Below are positions 34,401-42,140 of a stretch of DNA of 64,000 nt, piece after piece; the first letter of the stretch is position 1, and the number at the start of each line of letters is the position of its first letter. This stretch comes from Prolixibacteraceae bacterium (GTDB taxonomy: Bacteria > Bacteroidota > Bacteroidia > Bacteroidales > Prolixibacteraceae). Below the pieces are notes generated by a model. It was not told where the DNA came from. It worked only from the letters and a program-made list of their open reading frames with translations, and searched no databases. Position numbers and translations under genes: made by a program. The stretch covers positions 1-64,000 of the forward strand of contig DOAQ01000036.1 in the NCBI GenBank assembly GCA_003506435.1, in the 5' to 3' direction.

Positions 34401-34704
34401 CAAAAAAGTAATCATCAACCTGGGCAGTGTGACTGCAATGGCTAAAGTTACGGTAAACAGCACCTATGTCGGTGGTGTCTGGACAGCACCATATCAGCTC
34501 GACATCACCGATGTCGTAAAAACGGGAGAAAACGAGATAAAGATTGAAGTGGTTAATACCTGGGTGAACCGCCTGATTGGTGATCAGAACCTGCCCGAAA
34601 GCCAGCGGCAGACCTGGTGCCCGGTTAACCGGTACAAAGCCGATAGCCCGCTGCAACCTTCCGGATTGTTTGGCCCGGTAACTATTTCAAGTATTCAATA
34701 TTAA
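31462..34704 (+). CDS. Glycoside hydrolase family GH106, putative alpha-L-rhamnosidase
   Basis: 1080 residues from the ATG at 31462, whose product starts with a lipoprotein signal ending LFAAC (Cys20). An ATG at 31429 overlaps the previous stop codon but adds 11 residues ahead of the signal, so the later start is preferred. The N-terminus (IQTSVYWYWISDNITKEGVIKDLQSMKKAGINRAFIGN, read in parts) is the GH106 start of the TIM barrel. DSYEMGGQNFTDDF and TWLECYGHWGFPSEFLMYGGQSDEIGGEFW carry likely catalytic acids. The C-terminus is a GH2-like jelly roll (VIINLGSVTAMAKVTVNSTYVGGVW). Known members cleave alpha-L-rhamnose from rhamnogalacturonan-type glycans. Confidence 0.92.
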   Translation: MKKIYRLMIFVFVTILFAACAVNQKQISDKELESGFVIPPDSIQTSVYWYWISDNITKEGVIKDLQSMKKAGINRAFIGNIGLEGVPYGKVKMFSDEWWDILHAALKTATELNIEIGIFNSPGWSQSGGPWINSEEAMRYLTASELRVKGPQKLSQKLEKPIELFQDVKLIAYPTPKDDQLVLNTQNGKINSSPRVADLSKIFDGDNKTGVNIPSGEEFVIDLEANTAFTARSLSVRTTEQPLNASAVLQAKESNGIFRTLSEFQINRSNPALNVGFEPYAPVVVSFPATTATCFRLIVKNAKPETGLAEVVISASPRVERYAEKTLAKMHPTPLPYWHEYQWPQQPEPDDQSTVIDASKVIDISQYLSADGTLTWDIPEGEWIILRTGMTPTGTKNGPASPEATGYEVDKMSKKHVEKHFYGHMGEILKRIPEADRKCFKVVVQDSYEMGGQNFTDDFLSEFKQRYGYDPFPYLLVYRGLVVNSELESDRFLWDMRRLVADKVAYDYVGGLRDISHKYGLHTWLECYGHWGFPSEFLMYGGQSDEIGGEFWSEGELGNIENRAATSCGHIYGKNKISAESNTCSGKPFSRYPAVIKQRSDRFFAEGINNTLLHVYITQPYEDKNPGMNAWFGNEFNRKNTWFSQIDVYTAYLKRTNYMLQQGLNVADVAYFIGEDTPKMTGITDPALPVGYQFDYMNAEVIEKYMTVKDGLITLPHGTQYRILVLPKLETMRPELLEKIKALVNEGAVILGPAPKRSPSLQNQPAADKQVQTMASELWGEVDGLTVKSRRFGKGIVMNGMSMEEAFTQINCVPDCKLPEDRTIHYGHRTMGIGEIYFITNQTDKTQLVNPEFRVKGLQPELWEATTGYMRDLPAYTQKGNITVVPLKLAPYESVFVVFRKKADIASVRGVEANYPEPTMLADLKGPWTVVFNPSQRGPEEPIVFETLQDWTTSADDRIKYYSGTAFYTCKFNLEQLPEDKKVIINLGSVTAMAKVTVNSTYVGGVWTAPYQLDITDVVKTGENEIKIEVVNTWVNRLIGDQNLPESQRQTWCPVNRYKADSPLQPSGLFGPVTISSIQY

Positions 34705-34757
34705 AGTATTATCTGATAAATATGAAGTCCCTGAGAGGACAGATGTATTACTAATTA

Positions 34758-34774
34758 ACTATACCAACTAACCT
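34758..34774 (+). promoter_or_regulatory. Leader motif before the 956-residue protein gene
   Basis: ACTATACCAACTAACCT directly precedes the ATG and matches 14 of 17 positions of the leader at 28989-29005. A weaker copy (ACTATATCAACTGACT, 37650-37665) precedes the second GH78 gene. Confidence 0.4.
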
Positions 34775-37645
34775 ATGAAAAATAAAATTTCAAACCATAA
34801 ATGGGTCCAGTATTTTCTTGTAGTTGCTTTGATTTGCTTATCACCTAAGGTTTTCTCAGCCGGAATAATACTTACCAGCGATAAGCAGTTGAATGATTTG
34901 TTAAATCCGGATACCAAAATTGATGTTTCGGTAGGTTTAACTCAGGAATATGCCAGTTTACGCGAAATCTGCGAACAAGGGAAAAAGCGTGGTGATAAAG
35001 TACTAACTATCGCTTTCGACGAGTTTTTCAGACAATACCGAAAAGAAGCCGGGGCCGAACGGTTATATACCCCTGATATGGATGAATACATTGACAAAAT
35101 AAAGATCATCAGTGACTTTGCTGCCAAATATGGAATGGGCATTGATTTGAGCTTGTTAAGCCCTTTGGAATTAGGAAAAGCATTCCAGAAAAGTACCGGA
35201 CAATCGGGGCAATGGCTGCATTATAAAGTAGCTAACCGTGATCCTCAAACCGGAAAATTTAATGTGCAATTTTGGAAACAGTTGTTCTGGACCAACAACA
35301 AAGGCCGGTTTGCCGTCAAGCTAAAAGGTTTTAAAGCCTATGCTTTTAAAGAAAAAACTTTGCAGGACAGTCCGTATAAAATGGTGAATCCTTCCGATAT
35401 TATTGAAATTAAAGATGGAGTTCAATTGGATGAATATGATTCATCTAAAACTAATGATGGAGTACAGACGAAAGAAACATCGCGGAATGCAGAACTGGTT
35501 AACGTATCTTCATCCGGTGACAATCAGGCAAAGGGATGCGACAGGGTGCTGGTTTTGCTGGAATATGAAACACAGGAAATGGATTATTTCAGTCCGGAAG
35601 CCTTACCATTTCTGAAAAACCTTTTAAAAAAATACCATGATAAAGGAGTAAACCTGGTTTCGCTGTATTCTGATGAAATGCACATCCAGCAAGATTGGTT
35701 TTATTTTGACCACCACGACAACGGGCAATTTTGCGTCCGGTATTACACCCCTTCGATGGGCAAGGTTTATTCTGAAAAATTTGGCCAGTCCTTCGATGAA
35801 AAGCAGCTTCTGTATTTTGATTATGGGATGCAGTCAAATTCAAATTTGGCTTCTGCACCTGTTAATATGCAATATATTTTTGGAAATACTCCTGAAGATG
35901 TTCAGCGTACCATGCTGATGCGCCACCGATATTACAAGTTACTAAATAATCAGGTTGTTGACTTGTTTTTGCAAGCCAAAAAATATGCCGAAGAATTGTT
36001 CGGAAGGGAGTTTCGTACAAGTGCACATTCTTCCTGGGCTGAAAGTCCAACCATTGATCTATGGAATACCGAAAAACTTCATACCAATGCCTATCGGTAC
36101 GAATACACCTCCAATTTTCTCTGGTCAAATACAGTTCAGCAAGCATCTGCCGCTTGTTACGACTACTTTAAATGGGGTGAATACCTGCAACCTACCGGAA
36201 ACGATTTTGCCGAATGTGGCTGGCTCGACCGCAATTATTACGGGGCAGCTATGGCTACTTCCATCGGGGTGATCAACAAATACCCAAATGCTTATGCGGC
36301 TTATTGGGGAATGCCCGAACCTTCACGTGTCCGGAAAGAAGCTACTAACAATGCCTTTGGGGCACAGGCTTCGCGATCTATTGATTTAATGACCGGGCAT
36401 GTTCACCGCGATGTGGATGTCCTGATTTTGTACCCGATGAACGTGGTAGCCGCAGAACCGCGCTTCGGAAGTTGGATGACACAATATGCTTACGCCAATT
36501 ACATTACTTCGGACAAGTTGCTGGAAATGGGAAAAATATTACCTGATGGAAGAATCCAGATTGCCGGGAAAACCTATTCAACTTTGGTCACGCTTTACGA
36601 ACCTCTGCCAGCTTCCGGGCTGCTCGATTTTATGCACAAATTTGCTACCTCAGGAGGTAAACTGGTTTGGTTTGGTGTTCCTGCTTTAATTGACGAAAAC
36701 TCAGAAAAATGTTCATCCCAATGGTCCGATTTGTTTAAAGTCAATTACAGTTATTCGGTTTATCAGGGGGAAATTGCAGCCGGCAAAATTGTGAATTTTA
36801 AAAACCAGTTTGAGAAAGTCCCTTCACAAACCATTTTAACCGATTTCCTGGTTGACCGGATTTATCCGGTTGTCCCTCTTGGCGGTACTGAAACTGTTGC
36901 CGAAACCGATGGAAAAATTATTGGCGTTTCTTCACGGATTGGGAAAGGTTCAGCTTTCTATTTCGGCTTTCGTCCTCGCGACGACCAATCGGCCAGCCTT
37001 GGATATGAAACCCGGACACTTTTTGAAATCTTGAATGCAGTCGGGGCATACCCTTCTACCGGAAAATTTGCTAATACAAACGACAATACTGAATATGTTT
37101 CCCGGAACAGCGACTATTTCACCACACGCTTCCCAAATGGGACAACTATTGTTGTTCGCCATTACCGGACTCACCGGGAAAATTGGGAAGGAGGTTTTTC
37201 ACGCGATGAAGTGAAGGATAACCTGCGATTAAAAGAAAATCCAATGCCTTCAGATGAAGTAAGATTGGAAAATTTTAAAGTCAACGGGCATACTGTCAAC
37301 TATTCCGGAAAACTAACCGTTGCTTTCCGTTTAAATAATCAGGAACTGGTGGCTTTTGATGGTTATCAGTGTAAGGAAATCAATATTGATGGTGAAAACT
37401 ATACTTTTACAGAGAACCCATTTTCGCGGATTGTTTTTGTTCCTGAAAATGAATCAGGCTCAAGTTATGCCCTTTATCTACAGGGTGAAGGGAAAATACG
37501 AATTCCGGTTTCAGGATTGACAACCGGTCGGTCTAAACTTCTGGATTCAAATAATAAAAAGCTGAAGTTTCAGATAGAAAAGGACTGGCTTACATTCAAT
37601 GTAACCTCTGATTTGTCTGGGAAATGGCTTCGGATAATAAAATGA
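34775..37645 (+). CDS. Unclassified secreted protein of the rhamnosidase locus, candidate glycoside hydrolase
   Basis: 956 residues with signal peptide (about 1-29, ending VFSAG). I do not recognise a named family. The early part alternates strands and helices as in a TIM barrel. Acid candidates are Glu301 in LYSDEMHIQQDW and Glu423 in AHSSWAESPTIDLW, spaced as acid/base and nucleophile often are in clan GH-A enzymes. From about 540 to 660 an alpha/beta domain (VDVLILYPMNVVA; FATSGGKLVWFGVP) resembles the trimerisation/glutamine-amidotransferase-like domain of GH42 proteins, and the end is beta-rich. It lies between GH106 and GH78 and shares their leader type, so it probably attacks the same glycan. 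Confidence 0.6.
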   Translation: MKNKISNHKWVQYFLVVALICLSPKVFSAGIILTSDKQLNDLLNPDTKIDVSVGLTQEYASLREICEQGKKRGDKVLTIAFDEFFRQYRKEAGAERLYTPDMDEYIDKIKIISDFAAKYGMGIDLSLLSPLELGKAFQKSTGQSGQWLHYKVANRDPQTGKFNVQFWKQLFWTNNKGRFAVKLKGFKAYAFKEKTLQDSPYKMVNPSDIIEIKDGVQLDEYDSSKTNDGVQTKETSRNAELVNVSSSGDNQAKGCDRVLVLLEYETQEMDYFSPEALPFLKNLLKKYHDKGVNLVSLYSDEMHIQQDWFYFDHHDNGQFCVRYYTPSMGKVYSEKFGQSFDEKQLLYFDYGMQSNSNLASAPVNMQYIFGNTPEDVQRTMLMRHRYYKLLNNQVVDLFLQAKKYAEELFGREFRTSAHSSWAESPTIDLWNTEKLHTNAYRYEYTSNFLWSNTVQQASAACYDYFKWGEYLQPTGNDFAECGWLDRNYYGAAMATSIGVINKYPNAYAAYWGMPEPSRVRKEATNNAFGAQASRSIDLMTGHVHRDVDVLILYPMNVVAAEPRFGSWMTQYAYANYITSDKLLEMGKILPDGRIQIAGKTYSTLVTLYEPLPASGLLDFMHKFATSGGKLVWFGVPALIDENSEKCSSQWSDLFKVNYSYSVYQGEIAAGKIVNFKNQFEKVPSQTILTDFLVDRIYPVVPLGGTETVAETDGKIIGVSSRIGKGSAFYFGFRPRDDQSASLGYETRTLFEILNAVGAYPSTGKFANTNDNTEYVSRNSDYFTTRFPNGTTIVVRHYRTHRENWEGGFSRDEVKDNLRLKENPMPSDEVRLENFKVNGHTVNYSGKLTVAFRLNNQELVAFDGYQCKEINIDGENYTFTENPFSRIVFVPENESGSSYALYLQGEGKIRIPVSGLTTGRSKLLDSNNKKLKFQIEKDWLTFNVTSDLSGKWLRIIK

Positions 37646-37684
37646 TAAAACTATATCAACTGACTAATTTTAAATAGGAAAAGG

Positions 37685-39442
37685 ATGCATAAATTATCAC
37701 GTTTTATAATATCTGCCATTTTGATGGTGACGATTTTGCCAGCGATGGCCCAATTTTCTCCGGTCTTTACCGGAAAAGATATGTCGAAGGTTCGTTCTAC
37801 AGACCTGACAAGAAAATACCTTACGCCAGAACGCATTGTCTGGATTTCTGATCCTTCACTGGTGCAAAATGCTGAAAGAATTCTGAACCCTGGTATCGGC
37901 CAAGCTGATTTAAATTCCGGAGGGTACTTGACACTGAAAAGCACCAAAGATTCATTTGGAGGAATTGTTGTTGATTTCGGGAAAGAGATTCAAGGAGGTG
38001 TGGAGATCGTAACAACGAGGGGTATTTCAAAGGAAAAGAATAAAGTCCGCATCCGTTTTGGTGAATCGGTGAGTGAAGCAATGAGTGATATTGACATTAA
38101 TGGTGCTACTAACGACCATGCCATGCGCGATTTTGTGGTTGCTTTGCCTTGGCTGGGCCGGTTGGAAGTTGGCAATTCCGGCTTCCGTTTTGTCCGTATT
38201 GACTTGATTGATCCGGAAAATAAGATTGAGATCAAAGAAATCAGCGCCATATTCACATACCGCGATATTCCCTATTTAGGTTCATTTACCTGTAACGACG
38301 AGCGGCTCAACCAAATCTGGATGACGGGTGCTTACACTGTCCATTTGAATATGCAGGATTACCTTTGGGACGGAATTAAACGCGACCGTTTGGTATGGAT
38401 CGGTGATATGCACCCCGAAGTAATGACCATCAATTCCGTATTCGGAAACAACGAAGTTGTTCCAAAAAGCCTTGATTTGATCCGTGAGCTAACTCCACTG
38501 CCCGACTGGATGAACGGCATTAGTTCGTATTCAATGTGGTGGATCATGATTCAGCGCGATTGGTATTATTACCAGGGCGATCTGGATTATTTAAAGCAAC
38601 AAAAAGAGTATCTGGTAGCTTTGTTGCGCCAGTTGACTACTAAAATTGATCCTTCAGGAAAAGAAGATCTTGATGGTAGCCGTTTCCTTGATTGGCCTTC
38701 AAACGAAAATAAGGAAGCTATCCATGCAGGTTTGCAGTCGATGATGCTGATGACTTTTCAGGCTGGCTCTGAATTATGTGCCGTTTTGGGCGACCCCGAA
38801 ACTGCAAAAATGTGCGACTCATTCGTCGAAAAACTTAAAAATCATGTACCTGAAATGGCCGGTTCAAAACAGGCAGCAGCGTTGTTGTCTATGTCTGGAT
38901 TGGTTCCTCCGGAAAAAGCAAATGCTGAAGTTCTCGCTAAAGACGGCGTTCATAAAATGTCGACTTTCTATGGATATTACATGTTGAAAGCACGTGCAAT
39001 GGCTGGTGATTATCAGGGTGCAATTGACAATATCCGTGAATATTGGGGCGGCATGCTCGATCTGGGGGCAACTACATTTTGGGAAGATTTCGATATAGAT
39101 TGGATGAAAAATGCTGCTCGTATTGATGAACTTGTTCCGGAAGGGAAAGTAGACGTCCATCGTTCGTATGGTGGTTATTGCTACAAGGAATTACGCCACA
39201 GTTTTTGTCACGGATGGGCATCGGGTCCGACTTCGTGGTTGTCTCAGTATGTGTTGGGAGTAAATGTACTGGAACCTGGGTGTAAAAAAATTAAAATTGA
39301 ACCGCATCTGGGCGACTTGCAGTGGGTTGAAGGAACCTTTCCAACTCCTCTTGGGGTAGTCAAAATAAAACATACAAAAGGAGTTGATGGAGAAATAGAG
39401 ACAACTTATACAGTACCCAAAGGTGTTAAGGTTGTCAAATAA
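37685..39442 (+). CDS. Alpha-L-rhamnosidase-like protein, family GH78 (short form)
   Basis: 585 residues with signal peptide ending LPAMAQ. A beta domain (about 70-200; GGIVVDFGKEIQGGVEI) precedes the helical catalytic domain, where MQDYLWDGIKRDRLVWIGDMHPE (residues about 222-244, read in parts) takes the place of the usual GH78 acid motif, and FLDWPSNENKEAIHAG supplies further acids. A C-terminal beta domain ends the chain. It lacks the extra N-terminal domains of the first GH78 protein and has no lipobox, so the two may work in different places or on different linkages. It is the last gene of the locus, and a convergent pgl follows. Confidence 0.87.
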   Translation: MHKLSRFIISAILMVTILPAMAQFSPVFTGKDMSKVRSTDLTRKYLTPERIVWISDPSLVQNAERILNPGIGQADLNSGGYLTLKSTKDSFGGIVVDFGKEIQGGVEIVTTRGISKEKNKVRIRFGESVSEAMSDIDINGATNDHAMRDFVVALPWLGRLEVGNSGFRFVRIDLIDPENKIEIKEISAIFTYRDIPYLGSFTCNDERLNQIWMTGAYTVHLNMQDYLWDGIKRDRLVWIGDMHPEVMTINSVFGNNEVVPKSLDLIRELTPLPDWMNGISSYSMWWIMIQRDWYYYQGDLDYLKQQKEYLVALLRQLTTKIDPSGKEDLDGSRFLDWPSNENKEAIHAGLQSMMLMTFQAGSELCAVLGDPETAKMCDSFVEKLKNHVPEMAGSKQAAALLSMSGLVPPEKANAEVLAKDGVHKMSTFYGYYMLKARAMAGDYQGAIDNIREYWGGMLDLGATTFWEDFDIDWMKNAARIDELVPEGKVDVHRSYGGYCYKELRHSFCHGWASGPTSWLSQYVLGVNVLEPGCKKIKIEPHLGDLQWVEGTFPTPLGVVKIKHTKGVDGEIETTYTVPKGVKVVK

Positions 39443-39463
39443 ATTAGAGTGCGACAGCTCTGT

Positions 39464-40195
39464 TTACCTGATTTCTTCCGCTGCGTCTTCGTCGAGATAC
39501 CAGTATAGGTCGCCGTTTTCAGGGATAATATGATATGCCGGGTATTTTTGGGCTTTCTTTACGTTGTTCATGATTTGTGAAACCCGTCTGGCTTTTCCGT
39601 TTCCGGTAACCAGAAAATAAACCCGGTGGGCATTGTTAAGTACCTTGCCAGTCAGTGTTACCCGTTTTTGGCCGCTTTCCGGGTGGCTTGCCACTTCGCA
39701 AACATGCTCCGATTCCAGTAATTTTATCTGGTTTGGAAAAATCGATGCGGTGTGCCCGTCTTTGCCCATTCCCAAAATAATCAGGTCGAAAACTGGCCAT
39801 CCGTTGCGGTGGTTCAACTGTTCCTGTAGTTGCTGTCCGTACGATTGTGCTTCTGTAACCGGATCATTTTCCCCTTTTACCCGATGGATATTTTCTGCCG
39901 GTATTTCAATTTTGGAAAATAACAGACTGTTGGCAACTCCAAAGCTACTGTCTTCATGGTCGGGAGCAACACAACGTTCGTCGCCCCACCAGAAATGAAG
40001 CCGCTGCCAGGGAAGTTTCTCCCTGTATTTCGAGCTTAGATGCTGAAACAGGATTTTGGGCGTTTCTCCTCCCGAGAGGGCAATATCGAAACGCTTCTGG
40101 TTCGAGTCGTTTACTATTTTATAAAACTCCTTTGCAAATGCTTTTACAACTTTTTCGGAGTCCTCGTAAATTTTTACTTCAATATTTCCGGCCAT
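39464..40195 (-). CDS. pgl: 6-phosphogluconolactonase
   Basis: Hydrolyses 6-phosphogluconolactone in the oxidative pentose phosphate pathway. 243 residues of the DevB/NagB-like type, with DIALSGGETPKILFQHLSS near residues 37-55, FWWGDERCVAPDHEDSSFG near 88-106, and LGMGKDGHTASIFP near 151-164. It lies downstream of zwf on the same strand, separated by 275 bases filled with repeats rather than by the few bases usual in an operon. No gnd gene is in the neighbourhood. Confidence 0.93.
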   Translation of the reverse strand: MAGNIEVKIYEDSEKVVKAFAKEFYKIVNDSNQKRFDIALSGGETPKILFQHLSSKYREKLPWQRLHFWWGDERCVAPDHEDSSFGVANSLLFSKIEIPAENIHRVKGENDPVTEAQSYGQQLQEQLNHRNGWPVFDLIILGMGKDGHTASIFPNQIKLLESEHVCEVASHPESGQKRVTLTGKVLNNAHRVYFLVTGNGKARRVSQIMNNVKKAQKYPAYHIIPENGDLYWYLDEDAAEEIR

Positions 40196-40280
40196 AACTT
40201 TTAACGTTAAAAAATTCCAAATTCCAAAAAACGTACATCAGCAAGTATCCAGAAACTGTTTAAAATTTGAAATGATGCCC

Positions 40281-40369
40281 AAAATCAAAAAATATACCCC
40301 GACCCTAAAGGGTGATTTTTTGATTTTTCGGGCACCCTTCAGGGTTTGGGGTAACCTGAAAAATCAAAA
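40281..40369. repeat. Composite palindromic repeat between pgl and zwf
   Basis: Perfect 13-base arms AAAATCAAAAAAT and ATTTTTTGATTTT (40281-40293 and 40315-40327) enclose ACCCTAAAGGGT. A second core, ACCCTTCAGGGT, follows, with ACCCC/GGGGT flanks and a third AAATCAAAA at the end. No coding potential was seen. It resembles dispersed palindromic elements. Confidence 0.6.
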
Positions 40370-40438
40370 TGAGCTAAATTTAAACAGTTTCTCAGTGTTC
40401 AGAACAAATTTCTCACAGATCGTACCTATAGCCAATAA

Positions 40439-40470
40439 CAATTCAGCAATTCAGCAATTTAGCAATTCAT
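40439..40470. repeat. Solo octamer array abutting the zwf stop codon
   Basis: Four tandem units CAATTCAG, CAATTCAG, CAATTTAG, CAATTCAT are the same family as the arrays around the four-helix gene. It ends on the base before the zwf stop codon (40471-40473). No four-helix gene is present here. Confidence 0.75.
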
Positions 40471-41982
40471 TTACAATTCGCAATATTCCCCATCGTTACT
40501 CAGGTTCTTGCAAGGGTAGCGCCACTGGCCGTCGTCAACCAGTTGGTCGGTTACATCGGGTCCCCAGGTACCAGCCGGATAGCCGTAAACGGGAATATCC
40601 GGATTATTTTTCCACGCATTCAGGATCGGTTGTACAAATTCCCATGCTTTTTCAACCGCATCGCCGCGCGCATAGAGGGTGGCATCACCCTGCATGCAGT
40701 CGAGCAACAGGCGTTCGTATGCCGATGGTAAATGCACATCGGCCAGTTGGTCGTAATGAAAGTCCATGTTCACGGTTTGTACCCGGAAGCCTGCCCCCGG
40801 AACTTTCATACCGAATTTCAGCAAAATACCTTCGTCGGGCTGAATACGGATGACCAGTTGGTTGTTGGCAACCACACTGTCGGCCTGTCCTCCGAAAAGA
40901 TGGTGCGGCGTGTTTTTAAAATGAATGACCACCTCGGTGACCCGCGCCGGAAGTTTTTTCCCGGTACGAATGTAAAACGGAACGCCCCCCCAGCGCCAGT
41001 TGTCGATGTAAAATTTCAGCGCCAGGTAAGTTTCGGTACGTGATTCAGGATCAACGCCTTTTTCTTCGCGATACCCTTTTACCAGTTGCCCTTTGATGTG
41101 CGATTGCGTGTATTGTCCGCGGATAACACAAGCGGCGACCTGCTCTTCCCGGATGGGAAGTATCGACTGAAAAACTTTCAGTACCTCGTTGCGGATCGCA
41201 TTGGCTTCGATTATCACCGGCGGTTCCATGGCCACCAGCCCGACCAGTTGCATCAGGTGGTTTTGCACCATGTCGCGCATAGCGCCCGAGTGGTCGTAAT
41301 AACCGCCCCGCTCTTCCACACCCAGACTCTCGGCTGAAGTAATTTCAATATGGTGAATGAAATTGTGGTTCCATATCGGTTCGAAAATGCCGTTTGAGAA
41401 ACGGGTAACCAGCATATTTTGCACAGTTTCTTTGCCCAGGTAATGATCGATGCGGTAAATCTGTTCTTCCGAAAAATAATTTAGCAGGTTTTTATTTAGC
41501 GCCCTGGCTGATTCCAAATCTATTCCAAACGGTTTTTCCACGATCAGCCGTTTGAACCCGCCGGATGCATCGTTCAGGTTTACTGAAGCCAATCCTTGCG
41601 GAATCAGTTCGTACAGTTGTGGTGGTGTCGATAAATAGAAAATAAAATTCTCGGGAATGCCCATTTCTTTGGCAAGCGTCAGCAATCGGTCGCGTAAAAT
41701 CGGGTATTCGTAATTGCCGGAAGTGTCAAGTGTCTGATAATACAGTTTTTCCTGAAAAGCAGAGATTGCTTTTTCATTTTTTTTGTCTTTCGGAAGAAAT
41801 TCGAGCATACGTTCCCGAAATGCCTGATCATTTAGGTCTGTGCGGCTAACTCCCAGAATGGCAAACTTTTCGGGAAGCATTGCTTGTACCTGTAAATCGA
41901 ACATGGCAGGGATCAGTTTGCGTTTGGTCAGGTCGCCCGAAGCGCCAAAGATGACCAGTATTTGATTTTCGGCTTGTTTCAT
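40471..41982 (-). CDS. zwf: Glucose-6-phosphate 1-dehydrogenase
   Basis: Oxidises glucose-6-phosphate to 6-phosphogluconolactone with NAD(P). 503 residues from the ATG at 41982. The reading frame extends 49 codons upstream, but the family begins near QILVIFGASGDLTKRKL, the nucleotide-binding motif GASGDLTKR at 13-21. The active-site signature RIDHYLGKE lies near residue 180, and EKPFG supplies the substrate lysine. It works with pgl downstream. It is divergent from priA, with 158 bases between the two starts. Confidence 0.95.
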   Translation of the reverse strand: MKQAENQILVIFGASGDLTKRKLIPAMFDLQVQAMLPEKFAILGVSRTDLNDQAFRERMLEFLPKDKKNEKAISAFQEKLYYQTLDTSGNYEYPILRDRLLTLAKEMGIPENFIFYLSTPPQLYELIPQGLASVNLNDASGGFKRLIVEKPFGIDLESARALNKNLLNYFSEEQIYRIDHYLGKETVQNMLVTRFSNGIFEPIWNHNFIHHIEITSAESLGVEERGGYYDHSGAMRDMVQNHLMQLVGLVAMEPPVIIEANAIRNEVLKVFQSILPIREEQVAACVIRGQYTQSHIKGQLVKGYREEKGVDPESRTETYLALKFYIDNWRWGGVPFYIRTGKKLPARVTEVVIHFKNTPHHLFGGQADSVVANNQLVIRIQPDEGILLKFGMKVPGAGFRVQTVNMDFHYDQLADVHLPSAYERLLLDCMQGDATLYARGDAVEKAWEFVQPILNAWKNNPDIPVYGYPAGTWGPDVTDQLVDDGQWRYPCKNLSNDGEYCEL

Positions 41983-42140
41983 TTTTTTCTTTTTAAAAGA
42001 AACAATTATTGCAGAGGCAAGGTTTATATTTTTATTGTCTTCTCTCTGATTTTTGTTCCAAAGTATTAATAAAGTAAAACTTTTCAACACTTTTCGCCCG
42101 TTTTTTAAAAAACCGCTACCTTTCGGCATAATCTAAATTT

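Noticed and set aside
41983..42129. N-terminal extension of zwf
   Set aside because: The extra 49 residues are not conserved in the family and would cover the promoter region; the ATG at 41982 begins the dehydrogenase proper.
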